49,572 nt of DNA from Gloeocapsopsis crepidinum LEGE 06123. GTDB lineage: Bacteria; Cyanobacteriota; Cyanobacteriia; Cyanobacteriales; Chroococcidiopsidaceae. Position 1 is the first letter of the stretch. Each line of letters starts with the position of its first letter. The stretch is from the NCBI RefSeq assembly GCF_015207655.1, contig NZ_JADEWN010000045.1, positions 1 through 49,572 of the forward strand, written 5' to 3'. This document shows positions 35,714-44,896 of the stretch, piece by piece. The notes under the pieces are model-generated. The model did no database searches and was not told where the DNA came from. It worked only from the letters and a program-made list of their open reading frames with translations. The translations under genes and the position numbers were made by a program.

Positions 35714-36136
35714 TTAGTATCTGGTAGTTCCTGTACCTGTATTCACTGTATTGGGATCGCGATATACTGGTTCAGCTGGTTTGCGAAATAAGTTAGCTAA
35801 GCCAAGTAAACCAAGTAAACCGAGTAAACCCCAAGAACCTCCACCTGTTATTCCTTCAGTTTGTGTTTCTGTAGTAGTTGTTGTCCCGCCGTAGGTGGGT
35901 TCTCCAGGAATTGTATCACCTGTCGTTGTGTCACTATCCGGTGTAGTTGTAGTACCTGGGGCTGTCCCTCCTGGAGTTGTACCAGGGGCAGTAGTAGTGC
36001 CTGTAGTACCACCTAAGCCTGTGTCTGTACCAGTAGTACCAGTAGCTTGCGCGATCGCAGGAACACTTACAGGCAGAATAGCTAAACTAAAAGCGACACT
36101 TGCCAAAATGAGTTGGTTTAAATAAAAACGTTTCAT
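35714..36136 (-). CDS. WGxxGxxG-family exported protein
   Basis: A 140-residue protein with an N-terminal signal (LILASVAFSLAILPVSVPAIAQA). The long central region is of low complexity, Thr/Gly/Pro-rich (GTTPGGTAPGTTTTPD). The C-terminal sequence WGLLGLLGLLGLANLFRK followed by basic residues is the WGxxGxxG-type membrane segment seen in many cyanobacterial and bacterial surface proteins. It is probably anchored through that segment with the Thr-rich part outside. No function is known. Confidence 0.8.
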   Translation of the reverse strand: MKRFYLNQLILASVAFSLAILPVSVPAIAQATGTTGTDTGLGGTTGTTTAPGTTPGGTAPGTTTTPDSDTTTGDTIPGEPTYGGTTTTTETQTEGITGGGSWGLLGLLGLLGLANLFRKPAEPVYRDPNTVNTGTGTTRY

Positions 36137-36504
36137 CAGTCAGTTTCCCCTAGAGTGATAGTTTTTTCAACAGTAAATTTCAAAGCCAGTATCAGTTAGC
36201 TCTTGTATTGCTGACTCAGAATCTTTTGTATTTTTCTAGATGAGAAATGAGTTGTAGCAAATGCTTGTTTAGATGTAACGCTTCAAGAGGCAATAAAGTT
36301 ACTCAACTTTGATAGACAAAAACGCGATCGCTATTTCAACTTGCATGCACACCCCTTGTTTGATTACTACTTGTTTTGACAGCTGTTACTCTTATAAAAG
36401 TTAACTGCTTCAATTCAAAGTCACTTCTACCAGAGGATCAAGCTATTGTTAAGCGAGGTAGTATTCATTAATACAAAATAAGCGAGGTGTGAGGCTTGAA
36501 TGAA
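36137..36504. other. Intergenic region, no gene seen
   Basis: An AT-rich 368 bp between the WGxxGxxG gene and the antiporter gene, both minus strand. It must carry the promoter of the WGxxGxxG gene. One HIP1 octamer near 36325; nothing else supported. Confidence 0.4.
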
Positions 36505-37752
36505 TTAGGTAGAGGCATTAATCTTTCTACTACGATTTTTGTATCGGTTATATATACTCATCAATGGTGTGGTACTAATTCCATGCAAAATGACAGACAG
36601 CACAATTGTGATGTAGGTAATCCAAGCAATTTGCTCTCCCAATTCACCTTGTAATCCATGACCAAAGGCATAGGTCAGATAATAGATAGAACCAATACCA
36701 CGAACGCCAAACCATCCAAATAACCAACGAGTTCCCTGACGGTAGCCACCGCCAATCGTACTTAACCAAGCTCCCAAAGGACGAATAATAAATAGTAGGG
36801 AACCTCCAACGATGAGAGCAGCGATCGCGTGTTCTTGAATTGCAGCTACTCGTAACATTGAACCTAAAATTAAGATTGTTGCTATTTCGAGTAGTTTCTC
36901 GATACGCTCAGTAAATTCTCGTTGGGAAAAAGGCTTATCCTCATTCTCATAGCGCCGTTGGGCTACTATTCCGGCAACAAAGACTGCGAGAAATCCATAC
37001 CCATTGACAACTTCAGTCAAGGAGTAAGTGAGAAGGATTATGCTCAGTGCAACAAAATCCTCCATCAAATCATCAGCTTTAGTATGTTTCTGAACTTTTT
37101 GGTCGATTGCAACGATCGCCCAGGAAACCACAATTCCCATGACTAAACCAATTGCTACCGCCCAGAGTAAATCAACTGCAACCCATTCCTGGAACCACTC
37201 TTGCCAGTTGTTACCATCTTCAAACCAATGAATGCCAAAATACACAAATGGAAAGGCTAAGGCATCATTTAAGCCACCTTCTGAAGTTAAACCAAACCGT
37301 AACTCATCGCGATCCTCAGTATGTGTTAGTTGAACTTCTGAGGCGAGTACTGGGTCAGTAGGTGCGAGAATTGCTCCTAGTAAAATTGCGGGTCCCCATT
37401 CCATGCGCAGAAACCAATGTGCGACTGCGGCGATCGCAAAGATTGATAATGGCATTAAAAAGCCGATTAAGCGAATAGTAGAACGCCAAGCACCTGTATT
37501 GAGAGGACGATTCATTTTCAAGCCACAACTAAACAGTGAGACAATGACAACGAATTCGGTTAGCCGTTCTAAAAACTGTGCATCAGGGCGTAGCTGAACG
37601 ATATTGAGTGCATAAGGACCTAGAAAGATACCTACTACCAAATAAATCAAGGCAAAGGAAATTGGTAGACGGGAAATCCATCCTGAACCTAGAGTGACGC
37701 ACAATAAGAGTAGACCGATCACGAGTAGGTCTAGGATATAAATCTCTACCAT
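36505..37752 (-). CDS. Na+/H+ (cation:proton) antiporter, CPA1/NhaP type
   Basis: A 415-residue protein with about 11-12 membrane helices. The ion-binding region carries GAILAPTDPVLASEVQ (the TDP motif) and GLTSEGGLNDALAFPFVYFG (the ND motif); both are diagnostic of CPA1/NhaP electroneutral antiporters. The C-terminal segment RWLFGWFGVRGIGSIYYL is also conserved. Exports Na+ (or K+) in exchange for protons for salt and pH homeostasis. It lacks a large cytoplasmic tail. Confidence 0.93.
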   Translation of the reverse strand: MVEIYILDLLVIGLLLLCVTLGSGWISRLPISFALIYLVVGIFLGPYALNIVQLRPDAQFLERLTEFVVIVSLFSCGLKMNRPLNTGAWRSTIRLIGFLMPLSIFAIAAVAHWFLRMEWGPAILLGAILAPTDPVLASEVQLTHTEDRDELRFGLTSEGGLNDALAFPFVYFGIHWFEDGNNWQEWFQEWVAVDLLWAVAIGLVMGIVVSWAIVAIDQKVQKHTKADDLMEDFVALSIILLTYSLTEVVNGYGFLAVFVAGIVAQRRYENEDKPFSQREFTERIEKLLEIATILILGSMLRVAAIQEHAIAALIVGGSLLFIIRPLGAWLSTIGGGYRQGTRWLFGWFGVRGIGSIYYLTYAFGHGLQGELGEQIAWITYITIVLSVILHGISTTPLMSIYNRYKNRSRKINAST

Positions 37753-37873
37753 TGCTACAAATTTGATTGAGGGATGTGTTTTGAAAGTCTAATGCGATCG
37801 CCTTAAGCTCTCAATCAGCTTATAGGGGTATTTACTGTTTGGTAAATGATAATAAGTAATTGTTCTGTAGTCA

Positions 37874-38824
37874 CTAAACTTTTTGCACAAACCGTCGCCC
37901 TAATAATCCTTGGGGTCGGACTAATAGCATGATAAATAAGATACCAAAAGCAACAGCATCTTTATATGCAGAGTAATCTGCAGGAACAAACGCTTCAACT
38001 AAACCAATCAATAAACCACCCAATACTGCACCAGGAATACTCCCCAACCCACCAAGCACAATCACTGCCAAACCTTTTAAACCGAAAGCAATTCCAAAAT
38101 AAGGTCCTGCAATACTGACACTTGATGCAACCAAAGTTCCTGCCAAACCTGCTAGAAAACTGCTGATAAAGAAGGTGAGGACAATAAAGCGATCGGTGTT
38201 AATTCCCAGTAAACTTGCAGTTGTTGGATCTTCTGCAACTGCTTGCATTGCTTTGCCATATTTGGTGCGATTGATAAACAATGTCAAAATTGCCAAAATG
38301 ACAACAGAGACACAGAAAATGACTACCTGTACGCTACGAATTGGCACAGGCTGTTCTGCTGTTCCAAAGTTGATTGCAGCAGGTAAGTTACCATACGTAC
38401 CTGCAGGAAAAGTGTAACTTTCTGCGCCAACTAAGTATTGAATAACGTTCACAATCACTACTGCTACACCCAAACTAGAAACAACCGTTAATAGTGGATC
38501 AGCACCACGACGGCGTAACGGACGAAAAGCAATACGTTCGACTGCGACTCCTACTAAACCTGCAAGTGTACTTCCTAAAATCAAAGCTATAGCAAAAGGA
38601 AGTTGCAGAGGCAATACAGCATTAGCAAGCAAACCATTAAATCCAAACGCACCACCCATAAGTGCATAAGTAAAGTATGCACCTAAGGTAAAAATTGCGC
38701 CGTGTGCGAAGTTAATAATACCTAAAATAGAAAATATGAGAGTATATCCTAAAGCAAAAATGGCATAAGCGCTACCAATTGATAAACCGTTGAGAACTTG
38801 TTGTAAAAACAGCGTAATATTCAT
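37874..38824 (-). CDS. Branched-chain/neutral amino acid ABC permease (LivH/NatD-like)
   Basis: A 316-residue integral membrane subunit. It has eight or so hydrophobic segments and the LivH core sequence GYTLIFSILGIINFAHGAIFTLGAY. The cytoplasmic loop contains AVAEDPTTASLLGINTDR, the site that contacts the ATPase. In cyanobacteria such permeases belong to the N-I neutral amino-acid system (NatABCDE) or the urea system (UrtBC). The adjacent NatB-like binding protein favours amino acids. LivM-like and ATPase partners are not in the window; scattered nat genes are known in cyanobacteria. Confidence 0.9.
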   Translation of the reverse strand: MNITLFLQQVLNGLSIGSAYAIFALGYTLIFSILGIINFAHGAIFTLGAYFTYALMGGAFGFNGLLANAVLPLQLPFAIALILGSTLAGLVGVAVERIAFRPLRRRGADPLLTVVSSLGVAVVIVNVIQYLVGAESYTFPAGTYGNLPAAINFGTAEQPVPIRSVQVVIFCVSVVILAILTLFINRTKYGKAMQAVAEDPTTASLLGINTDRFIVLTFFISSFLAGLAGTLVASSVSIAGPYFGIAFGLKGLAVIVLGGLGSIPGAVLGGLLIGLVEAFVPADYSAYKDAVAFGILFIMLLVRPQGLLGRRFVQKV

Positions 38825-39215
38825 TTTTTGTACTTAATCTTCTAATTAAAACTTTAAATTCGAGGTATTCATTGCTAATTTTTAATAGAAGAATTGCAAC
38901 TTACTATAACTGAATAGGTGTTGCTTATGCTTAATTTTTTATTCCATACATTAACTATGCAAATTCTATCTTATCATGAGCGCTATATATTAAGTGAAAC
39001 TAAAGTAAAAAATTCAAGCCGCTTAGTAAAGAATAACCAAGTTAATAGATTATTTTATGTTTTTTTGTGATTAGTATGATGTGCAAAGCATTTTCTGATG
39101 TTCAGGTAGCATCACACACGACGAGACTAATTGATTGAATAAGTCCACTTCGTGGACTTAGTTTTTTTAGCTGTGAATTTATTCACCAAGCTAAACAAAT
39201 ATGAGTTTTATATCA
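38825..39215. other. Intergenic region holding a double-hairpin element
   Basis: Lies between the natD-like and natB-like genes (both minus strand). Apart from the repeat at 39140-39192 I find nothing but AT-rich sequence. Because of its length and the repeat, the two genes are probably separately transcribed. Confidence 0.5.
39140..39192 (+). repeat. Double-hairpin dispersed element, copy 4
   Basis: First hairpin AAGTCCAC-TTC-GTGGACTT (8-bp perfect stem), linker AGTTTTTTTAGCT, second hairpin GTGAAT-TT-ATTCAC. The stems differ in sequence from copy 3 but are compensated, so structure is conserved. It starts 24 bp beyond the natB-like stop codon. The T-run after the first hairpin is on the strand opposite to natB. 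Confidence 0.75.
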
Positions 39216-40439
39216 TTATTTTAGAAAGGCAAATTGACCGCTATTACCATTGTTATTCATCTTAATTTGAGCAACATAAAATTCTTTTTGTACTACCTCA
39301 CCTTCAGGGGTAAAAGAAATTTCACCCAAGGGCGTTTGATAGCTTCCTGCTAATATTTGCTTGTTGAGTTCTGTTCTTAGTTGTGGTAAGGATAAGGTAC
39401 TAATGTCAGTTTTACTATCTAAAGCTTTGAGTGCTTCTACATAAACTTGCACAGCGGTATAAGCTTGAGCGCTGAACTGAGGTGGTTCTTTTTTGTATTG
39501 ACTGCTATAAGCATTACGAAAAGCCGCATTAATTTCACCTGGATGTTCAGGACTATAAGCTTGAGCAATTAATACACCGTTGCAATGTTCTTGACACACA
39601 CTAAACACATTTGATGTATTTAAACCGTTACCACCAATAATTGAGCCTTGATAACCTAATTCTCGTAACTGCTTGACTAAGTTTCCTCCATCTGCAGCTA
39701 GCCCAGAAATAATGACTAAGTCGGGTTTTAGGTTTAATGCATTAGTTGCTTGTGTTTGAAAATCTGTATCAGTTGTCTGAAACTTTTGAACAGTGACTAA
39801 TTCAAGTCCTTGTTCTTTAACTGTTTGTTGAAAAACTTCTGTTTCTGACTTGCTAAAAGCATCATTTTGTGCGTAAAAAACAGCAACTCGTTTAATGTTA
39901 GGATTACTCTTTAGTGCCGCCTGAACTGAATTTGGTGCAACAACCGTCACTGGCGCAGAAACTCGCGCTACATAATCCCCAATTTGAGGAATCCCTTTAG
40001 CGGTATTTGATGGTCCTATAACTGGAACTTTAGCTCTTTCTGCAATTGGGTCAGCACTAAATGCTTGTTGTGACAAAGTAGGTCCCACAATACCAACAAC
40101 TCGATCGTTATTAATCAAAGTTTGGAAAGCGTTGATCGTTCCAGCTTCATCACCACCAGTATCTTGAAATACCAACTTAATAGGCGTACCATCGATACCA
40201 CCTTGTTCATTAAAATACTTTTCAGCAATTTTAGCCCCTGCAACTTGTTCTTGACCAAGTAAGGCAACATTACTAGTTTGTGCTAATGCAACACCAATAG
40301 GAATGGCACTCGGAGATGTGGAGGCTGTATTTGTTGCAGTATTAGTTGTATTTGTACCTGTATTAGCTCCACCACAAGCAGATAGTAATAGAGTTAAAGT
40401 AGTAAGAAAAGCAGAAGTACGTATAGTAGATTTATACAT
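39216..40439 (-). CDS. Amino-acid ABC transporter substrate-binding lipoprotein (NatB/LivK-like)
   Basis: A 407-residue periplasmic binding protein. The signal ends in the lipobox LLLSAC with C22, followed by an Asn/Thr-rich tether. The type-1 periplasmic-binding fold starts at PIGVALAQTSNVALLGQEQVAGAKIAEKYFNEQGGI, the LivK/NatB consensus. It captures neutral or branched amino acids and delivers them to the permease encoded downstream (37874-38824). Confidence 0.9.
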   Translation of the reverse strand: MYKSTIRTSAFLTTLTLLLSACGGANTGTNTTNTATNTASTSPSAIPIGVALAQTSNVALLGQEQVAGAKIAEKYFNEQGGIDGTPIKLVFQDTGGDEAGTINAFQTLINNDRVVGIVGPTLSQQAFSADPIAERAKVPVIGPSNTAKGIPQIGDYVARVSAPVTVVAPNSVQAALKSNPNIKRVAVFYAQNDAFSKSETEVFQQTVKEQGLELVTVQKFQTTDTDFQTQATNALNLKPDLVIISGLAADGGNLVKQLRELGYQGSIIGGNGLNTSNVFSVCQEHCNGVLIAQAYSPEHPGEINAAFRNAYSSQYKKEPPQFSAQAYTAVQVYVEALKALDSKTDISTLSLPQLRTELNKQILAGSYQTPLGEISFTPEGEVVQKEFYVAQIKMNNNGNSGQFAFLK

Positions 40440-40688
40440 AGTATGGTATCTACGTTATAGCTATATGTGGACGATCTTAATTTGACCATGCATAGGCGAC
40501 CGCGCCAAGTATTTGTTAGCTATTATTTATTTACTATTTATTGCTGTTGTAGTTCTTAATTTTTAGAAAAGTTAAAAAACAGGAAACGCGCTCTATCCTG
40601 CAATACCTACTAAAGTAATTAAAGCCCAAAGCTGCTAGTCAGGGGTTTTCTCTACGGTTTACTTGCATAAACTGCCAAATACTTACTT

Positions 40689-41006
40689 TTAGCGACGATT
40701 TTTGAGTAAGCTACAGCTCAAGTCACCAGGATCGTTGTCACCAAAAGGTAAAACTTTTTTGCCTTGTTGTATGAGGCGATCGCGACAATTATAGATCTCC
40801 ACTGGTCTGGTCACACCATCTACGCTAATTGCTACTCTATATTCCCAATAATTTTTGGCACTCCGCTCTATACTGATAATACAAATTTGACGATCGTCAT
40901 AGTTGCGACATACAGAAGCCCAAGCTGGCTGTATGAATAACAAAGTCAGTAGTAATAGCAACACAAAGGCTATGCTACTTTGAATTAACAAAATTGCTTT
41001 TCGCAC
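40689..41006 (-). CDS. Small exported protein with four cysteines
   Basis: A 105-residue protein with a clear signal peptide (AILLIQSSIAFVLLLLLTLLF, cleavage after ASV or so). The mature part has four cysteines (VCRNYDDRQICIISIERS, NCRDRLIQQ and SCSLLKNRR), likely two disulfides, and a beta-rich middle (YWEYRVAISVDGVTRPVEIY). No known family. It precedes nothing obvious; the P450 gene upstream on the same strand is 66 bp away and may be cotranscribed. Confidence 0.65.
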   Translation of the reverse strand: MRKAILLIQSSIAFVLLLLLTLLFIQPAWASVCRNYDDRQICIISIERSAKNYWEYRVAISVDGVTRPVEIYNCRDRLIQQGKKVLPFGDNDPGDLSCSLLKNRR

Positions 41007-41072
41007 AATACTTAATAAATTGATGAGTTACAGCTATTGATTGAAAAGTAACCAACATTTTAAATATATTAT

Positions 41073-42410
41073 TTACCTTGAATCTCTACGCCAAAACTTG
41101 ACCTTTAAACCATCACGAGGATGCGGTGTAGGAAGCATTACCATATCTACATTTTGTCCTGGAAGCAATTCCCAATCGTAATCGCGAACTAATAAGGCTG
41201 CAAATAGCTTCATTTCTAGCTTGGCAAACTCTCTACCAAGACATTCTCTTACTCCACCACCAAAAGGAATATAACTCATTGATTTTTGCTTATCTTCAGA
41301 TCTAGGGGGTGCAAAGCGTTCTGGATCAAAGTCTTCTGGCTGAGTGTAAATGCTACTATCTTGATGTGTTGCAGCAGGGTGATAGAAAACTTGCCAACCT
41401 TGAGGAATCAAGTAACCATTAAACTCACATGACTTAATAACTTTTCTAGGTCCACTTGCTGGAGAATAAAGGCGGAGTACTTCTTTTAAGACTTGTTCTA
41501 AATAAGTCATTTGCTTAAGCACTAATGTCAGTGGTTGGTTTAACCCTAATTGCATTTGTTCTGCACGCACAGCCTCTTTCACTTGCGGATTTTGAGCTAA
41601 TAGTAAACATAGTGCAGTTAAAGATGAGGATAAAGTATCATGACCTGCAAATAGTAATATCAGCAGTTGTTCTTTAAGTTCCTCTAAGTTGAAACTATTT
41701 CCATTTTCGTCTCGTGCTTGCAACAATAGTCCTAAAACATCTTGTTTTGTGGTAGATTCTTGCTGACGTTCTAAAATAATAGCTTCAATTTTTGCTAGTA
41801 ATAATTTGCGACTGCGGAGGGCTTTACTAAATTTTGTCCAAGGTAAGGGAATAGGAAATGAAAGTAAGCCTTTACCCCAAGTTTCATAAAGCTTACCAAA
41901 ATCATTATCTACATCAATTCCTACTAATAACTTGCAAGCAACATCTAGCGTATATTTGCGAATTTCTAGATACCAATTTAAGTTTCCCGTGCGCTCCCAA
42001 GTTTCAATGTAATTATATGTAGTTGCTGTCATAATATCAACATATCCTGCTAAAGCTCGTGGCTGGAAAGCTTGAGCAAGAAGTTTACGTTGTTGGAGAT
42101 GTTTATCTCCTGTTTGCATAATAATTGCGCCAGTTCCCATTAATAATTTTGCCTGTGGCGGCGCACTCTGAGAAACTCCATCAGCAAAGTAGCGATTTTC
42201 ATTACTAAATAGAAAGCGATTCGCCTCAGCACCAATTATGACGACGGTGGGACAGCCAAACACATGAGTTTTGTAAATTTGTCCGTATTGTTGCTGTCGC
42301 TGTTGTACAAAATTTGGATTGCGTAAAAAACTGAAAGTTTCACCAATAACGGGTAAACCAAAACTTCCAGGAGGTAAGGGAAGCGATCGCAAATCATCAG
42401 TAATTGTCAT
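41073..42410 (-). CDS. Cytochrome P450, CYP120-like
   Basis: A 445-residue P450. The haem loop is FGGGVRECLG with C390, the ExxR motif is E310-R313 and the oxygen-binding helix is AGHDT (255-259). The opening LPLPPGSFGLPVIGETFSFL is typical of CYP26/CYP120 relatives. Synechocystis CYP120A1 hydroxylates retinoic acid, which suggests a cleaved-carotenoid (apocarotenoid) substrate, but this is family inference. It is divergent from the Uma2 gene. Confidence 0.9.
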   Translation of the reverse strand: MTITDDLRSLPLPPGSFGLPVIGETFSFLRNPNFVQQRQQQYGQIYKTHVFGCPTVVIIGAEANRFLFSNENRYFADGVSQSAPPQAKLLMGTGAIIMQTGDKHLQQRKLLAQAFQPRALAGYVDIMTATTYNYIETWERTGNLNWYLEIRKYTLDVACKLLVGIDVDNDFGKLYETWGKGLLSFPIPLPWTKFSKALRSRKLLLAKIEAIILERQQESTTKQDVLGLLLQARDENGNSFNLEELKEQLLILLFAGHDTLSSSLTALCLLLAQNPQVKEAVRAEQMQLGLNQPLTLVLKQMTYLEQVLKEVLRLYSPASGPRKVIKSCEFNGYLIPQGWQVFYHPAATHQDSSIYTQPEDFDPERFAPPRSEDKQKSMSYIPFGGGVRECLGREFAKLEMKLFAALLVRDYDWELLPGQNVDMVMLPTPHPRDGLKVKFWRRDSR

Positions 42411-42491
42411 AAATTCCCTCTTGGAGCTTTATAGCAAGCAGGTTACTACAATTAATTCGCTAAAATACGTCTATCTAAAAGCTACAGCAAT

Positions 42492-43139
42492 ATGGTGACA
42501 CTGCAACTCAAGCAAATTCGAGTTCCGCCAGGCGATCGCGTGATATTAGAGGATATTAGTTGGCAAGAGTTTGAAACAATTCTTATTGAGTTAGGAGAAC
42601 ATCGTGGCAGTCGAGTTGCATATACTCAGGGCTTATTAGAAATAATGGTTCCATTGCCAGAGCATGAAAAGGCTAAAGTCATCATTGGGGACTTAGTAAA
42701 AATTTTACTGGATGAACTAGATTTAGACTGGGAACCTCTCGGATCAACCACCTTTAAGCGTGAAGATATGGCTGCAGGGGTAGAACCAGATGATTGTTTT
42801 TATATTCAAAACTATAAGTTAATGATAGGAAAAGAACGGATCGATTTAAGTGTCGATCCTCCTCCTGATTTAGCACTTGAAATTGATGTTACCTCTAAAA
42901 CTAAACTAACTGCCTATCAAGCATTACAAGTGCCAGAAATTTGGCGTTATGAAGATGGTGTTTTAGAAATAAATTTACTTCAAGGAGATGTTTACATCAA
43001 GTCAGAGACAAGTTCCATTTTTTCAAATTTTCCAGTTAAAGATGAAATTCCTCGATTTGTACAAATGGCAATGACAACAGGAACAACTCTGGCAATTAAA
43101 GCATTCCGTAAGAGGGTGCGAGAATATATTGAATCATAA
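42492..43139 (+). CDS. Uma2-family endonuclease-like protein
   Basis: A 215-residue protein of the Uma2 (formerly DUF820) group, very abundant in cyanobacteria. The restriction-endonuclease-like core is visible as GVEPDDCFYIQN and the PDLALEIDVTSKTK block (D-x-E-x-D-x-x-x-K). Biological role unknown, though high copy number and movement in genomes suggest a selfish or defence link. The wrecked gene just downstream is a second, diverged member. Confidence 0.9.
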   Translation: MVTLQLKQIRVPPGDRVILEDISWQEFETILIELGEHRGSRVAYTQGLLEIMVPLPEHEKAKVIIGDLVKILLDELDLDWEPLGSTTFKREDMAAGVEPDDCFYIQNYKLMIGKERIDLSVDPPPDLALEIDVTSKTKLTAYQALQVPEIWRYEDGVLEINLLQGDVYIKSETSSIFSNFPVKDEIPRFVQMAMTTGTTLAIKAFRKRVREYIES

Positions 43140-43221
43140 GTTTGTTTTAAATACGATCGCAACATCCAAATTAAAATAGCAATAAGCACAAGATTGGTAA
43201 CTCACTGTTTCACAATCAATA

Positions 43222-43778
43222 GTGAATGTCTTTTCCTCAGAACAAGTTGAGTGGGTGGAAGAACCTGATATTAGCCATTTGGTGACAGAAGACGATACTC
43301 TTGTCAACCTGCTTGCAGAAAAACAGCAACGACTTTTAACGAGTTGTTTATATAGTTCGTGGAAACCAGGTGTTCCTTTTTTAGCTACCGCCGGAAGTTG
43401 TTATCGAAATTGTCTCTAACACAGTAGGCAACGAACTGGGGAGTAAAATGAAAGACTATGCCCGCATTGGTGTGGCTTACTACGTTGTTTACGATCCTTT
43501 GCAGCAATTAGGCAATCGCTTATTACGAGTTCACGAGTTAAGAGGTACGAATGACACCGAGTTAGTAAACGACTTGGATGGAACCAGTAGGTTTAGGATT
43601 GACTTTATAGAACGGAATCTTTGAAGGAAATCAAGAAACATAGTTGCGTTGGTGCGATCGCGATGGTAATTTAATTGCAACAGGTGATGAGCGTGCTGAA
43701 ATTGAACGTCAACGTGCTGAACGCCTAACAGAAATCTTACGTTCTCAAGGTATCGATCCTGATGAGTTATTAATTTGA
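43222..43778 (+). pseudogene. Decayed Uma2-family gene
   Basis: Three frames are needed to read it. Frame 1 from GTG 43222 gives VEWVEEPDISHL to KPGVPFLA. Frame 2 from about 43391 gives PEVVIEIVSNTVGNELGSKM and KDYARIGVAYYVVYDPL. Frame 3 from about 43575 gives WMEPVGLGLTL, TAG (43608-43610), NGIFEGNQET, TAG (43641-43643), then LRWCDRDGNLIATGDERAEI to TGA 43776-43778. The VEIVSN and WCDRDGN segments are Uma2 hallmarks. Compared with the family, about 40 residues between VPFLA and PEVV appear deleted. Two amber codons and two frameshifts: clearly dead. Confidence 0.85.
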
Positions 43779-43779
43779 A

Positions 43780-44160
43780 ATTGACCTCTTCCTCGATCGC
43801 CATCAACAATTAATTTTCCTCTTAAAAGACTTTTTCCCCTTTACCTGTAACAAAGCGACCTTCAAATAAGGTCAATATGTGAGTGTGGAATCATCACAAA
43901 TTTCGCTAATACCGCGATCGCGTTCCAGTTTCGTACGTATCGCAAGTTTCAGCAACACCCAATAGTACTTCTATATGTGTGCGAACATCTACACCACCAG
44001 GAAAAATTAGTAATCCTGTAGCATCATATTTTTGGGCAGATGGTACTTGTAATTCACACGCGATCGCTTCTATCTTGCCATCTCGAATTAAAATTATCTG
44101 CTATGTAGTCATCAACAGCAGTAACAATTCTTCCTTGAGTAATCACAACTTCTGTGATAT
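43780..44160 (-). pseudogene. Collapsed hydantoinase/dihydropyrimidinase gene
   Basis: On the minus strand, from 44158, it reads ITEVVITQGRIVTAVDDYIAD, then after a one-base shift ILIRDGKIEAIACELQVPSA, QKYDATGLLIFPGGVDVRTH and IEVLLGVAETCDTYETGTR. This is the N terminus of a hydantoinase-type amidohydrolase. The metal-binding HxH has become R-T-H. The sequence then jumps to a C-terminal part TLFEGRFVTGKGEKVF, another frameshift, and LRGKLIVDGDRGRGQF. Most of the catalytic domain (some 350-400 residues) is missing. It sits beside the purine-oxidation operon, consistent with a former salvage locus. Confidence 0.8.
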
Positions 44161-44388
44161 TTAAAAACTAACTTTTTAGTAAATGAGTGGAAATCAACGT
44201 AGCATAAAGGCTAGTAATTGATCGTTGGTAATCGAGAAATATTCATCAACAATTGCCCGTTACCTATTACCCAACATGAAATTTGAGTCAGCAAACTGTA
44301 TAAAATTATCCAAATAAATCACAGCTTTTGCTGTACAGTCAAACCTTGAATGTCAAAAGATCGCTGAGACGTATCGGGGTTGTTGTGA

Positions 44389-44892
44389 ATGAAACATTCA
44401 CTATCTGAGTTAAATCAGATGAATCAGGATGACTTTGTAGCAGTGTTGGGGTGGATATTTGAAGATTCTCCCTGGATAGCACAGAAGGCGTGGGCTAGAA
44501 AACCGTTTGCAGATGTGTTATCTCTGCATCAAAGTATGGTAGATGTTGTTTGTGAGGCGAGTGACGTTGAAAAACTTGCCCTTATTTGCGCTCATCCTGA
44601 CTTAGGTGCTAAAGCTAAAATGGCTGAAGCCTCTGTTAAAGAGCAAGCTGGAGTTGGTTTAGACCGACTTAATCCAGAAGAGTACGATAAATTTAACTAC
44701 CTTAACCAAGCATATAAAAAAAAATTTAACTTTCCTTTTATTATTGCTGTCAAAAATCACACCAAAGAAAGCATTTTAGCAAGCTTTTCTCAAAGGTTAG
44801 AAAATTCAAAAGAAACAGAACTACAAACAGTTTTAGCAGAGATAGAAAAAATAGCTTTGTTTCGCTTACAGGAAGTTATTGATGATAAGTAA
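44389..44892 (+). CDS. uraD: OHCU decarboxylase
   Basis: Converts 2-oxo-4-hydroxy-4-carboxy-5-ureidoimidazoline to S-allantoin, the last step of urate breakdown. The 167-residue protein shows the family core: AHPDLG with H69 as the likely catalytic histidine, EQAGVGLDRL, FNYLNQAYKKKFNFPFI and VKNHTKESIL. It is the first gene of the operon; the FAD subunit begins 4 bp after its stop. No urate oxidase or HIU hydrolase gene is present here, so these must lie elsewhere or have been lost. Confidence 0.95.
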   Translation: MKHSLSELNQMNQDDFVAVLGWIFEDSPWIAQKAWARKPFADVLSLHQSMVDVVCEASDVEKLALICAHPDLGAKAKMAEASVKEQAGVGLDRLNPEEYDKFNYLNQAYKKKFNFPFIIAVKNHTKESILASFSQRLENSKETELQTVLAEIEKIALFRLQEVIDDK

Positions 44893-44896
44893 TTAA

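Noticed and set aside
39141-39168. Terminator for the natB-like gene
   Set aside because: The T-run follows the hairpin on the plus strand, whereas natB is on the minus strand; better explained as a copy of the dispersed element.
43531-43809. 92-codon minus-strand frame
   Set aside because: Antisense of the Uma2 pseudogene end; no domain.
43979-44164. 61-codon plus-strand frame
   Set aside because: Antisense of the hydantoinase relic, which is the meaningful translation.
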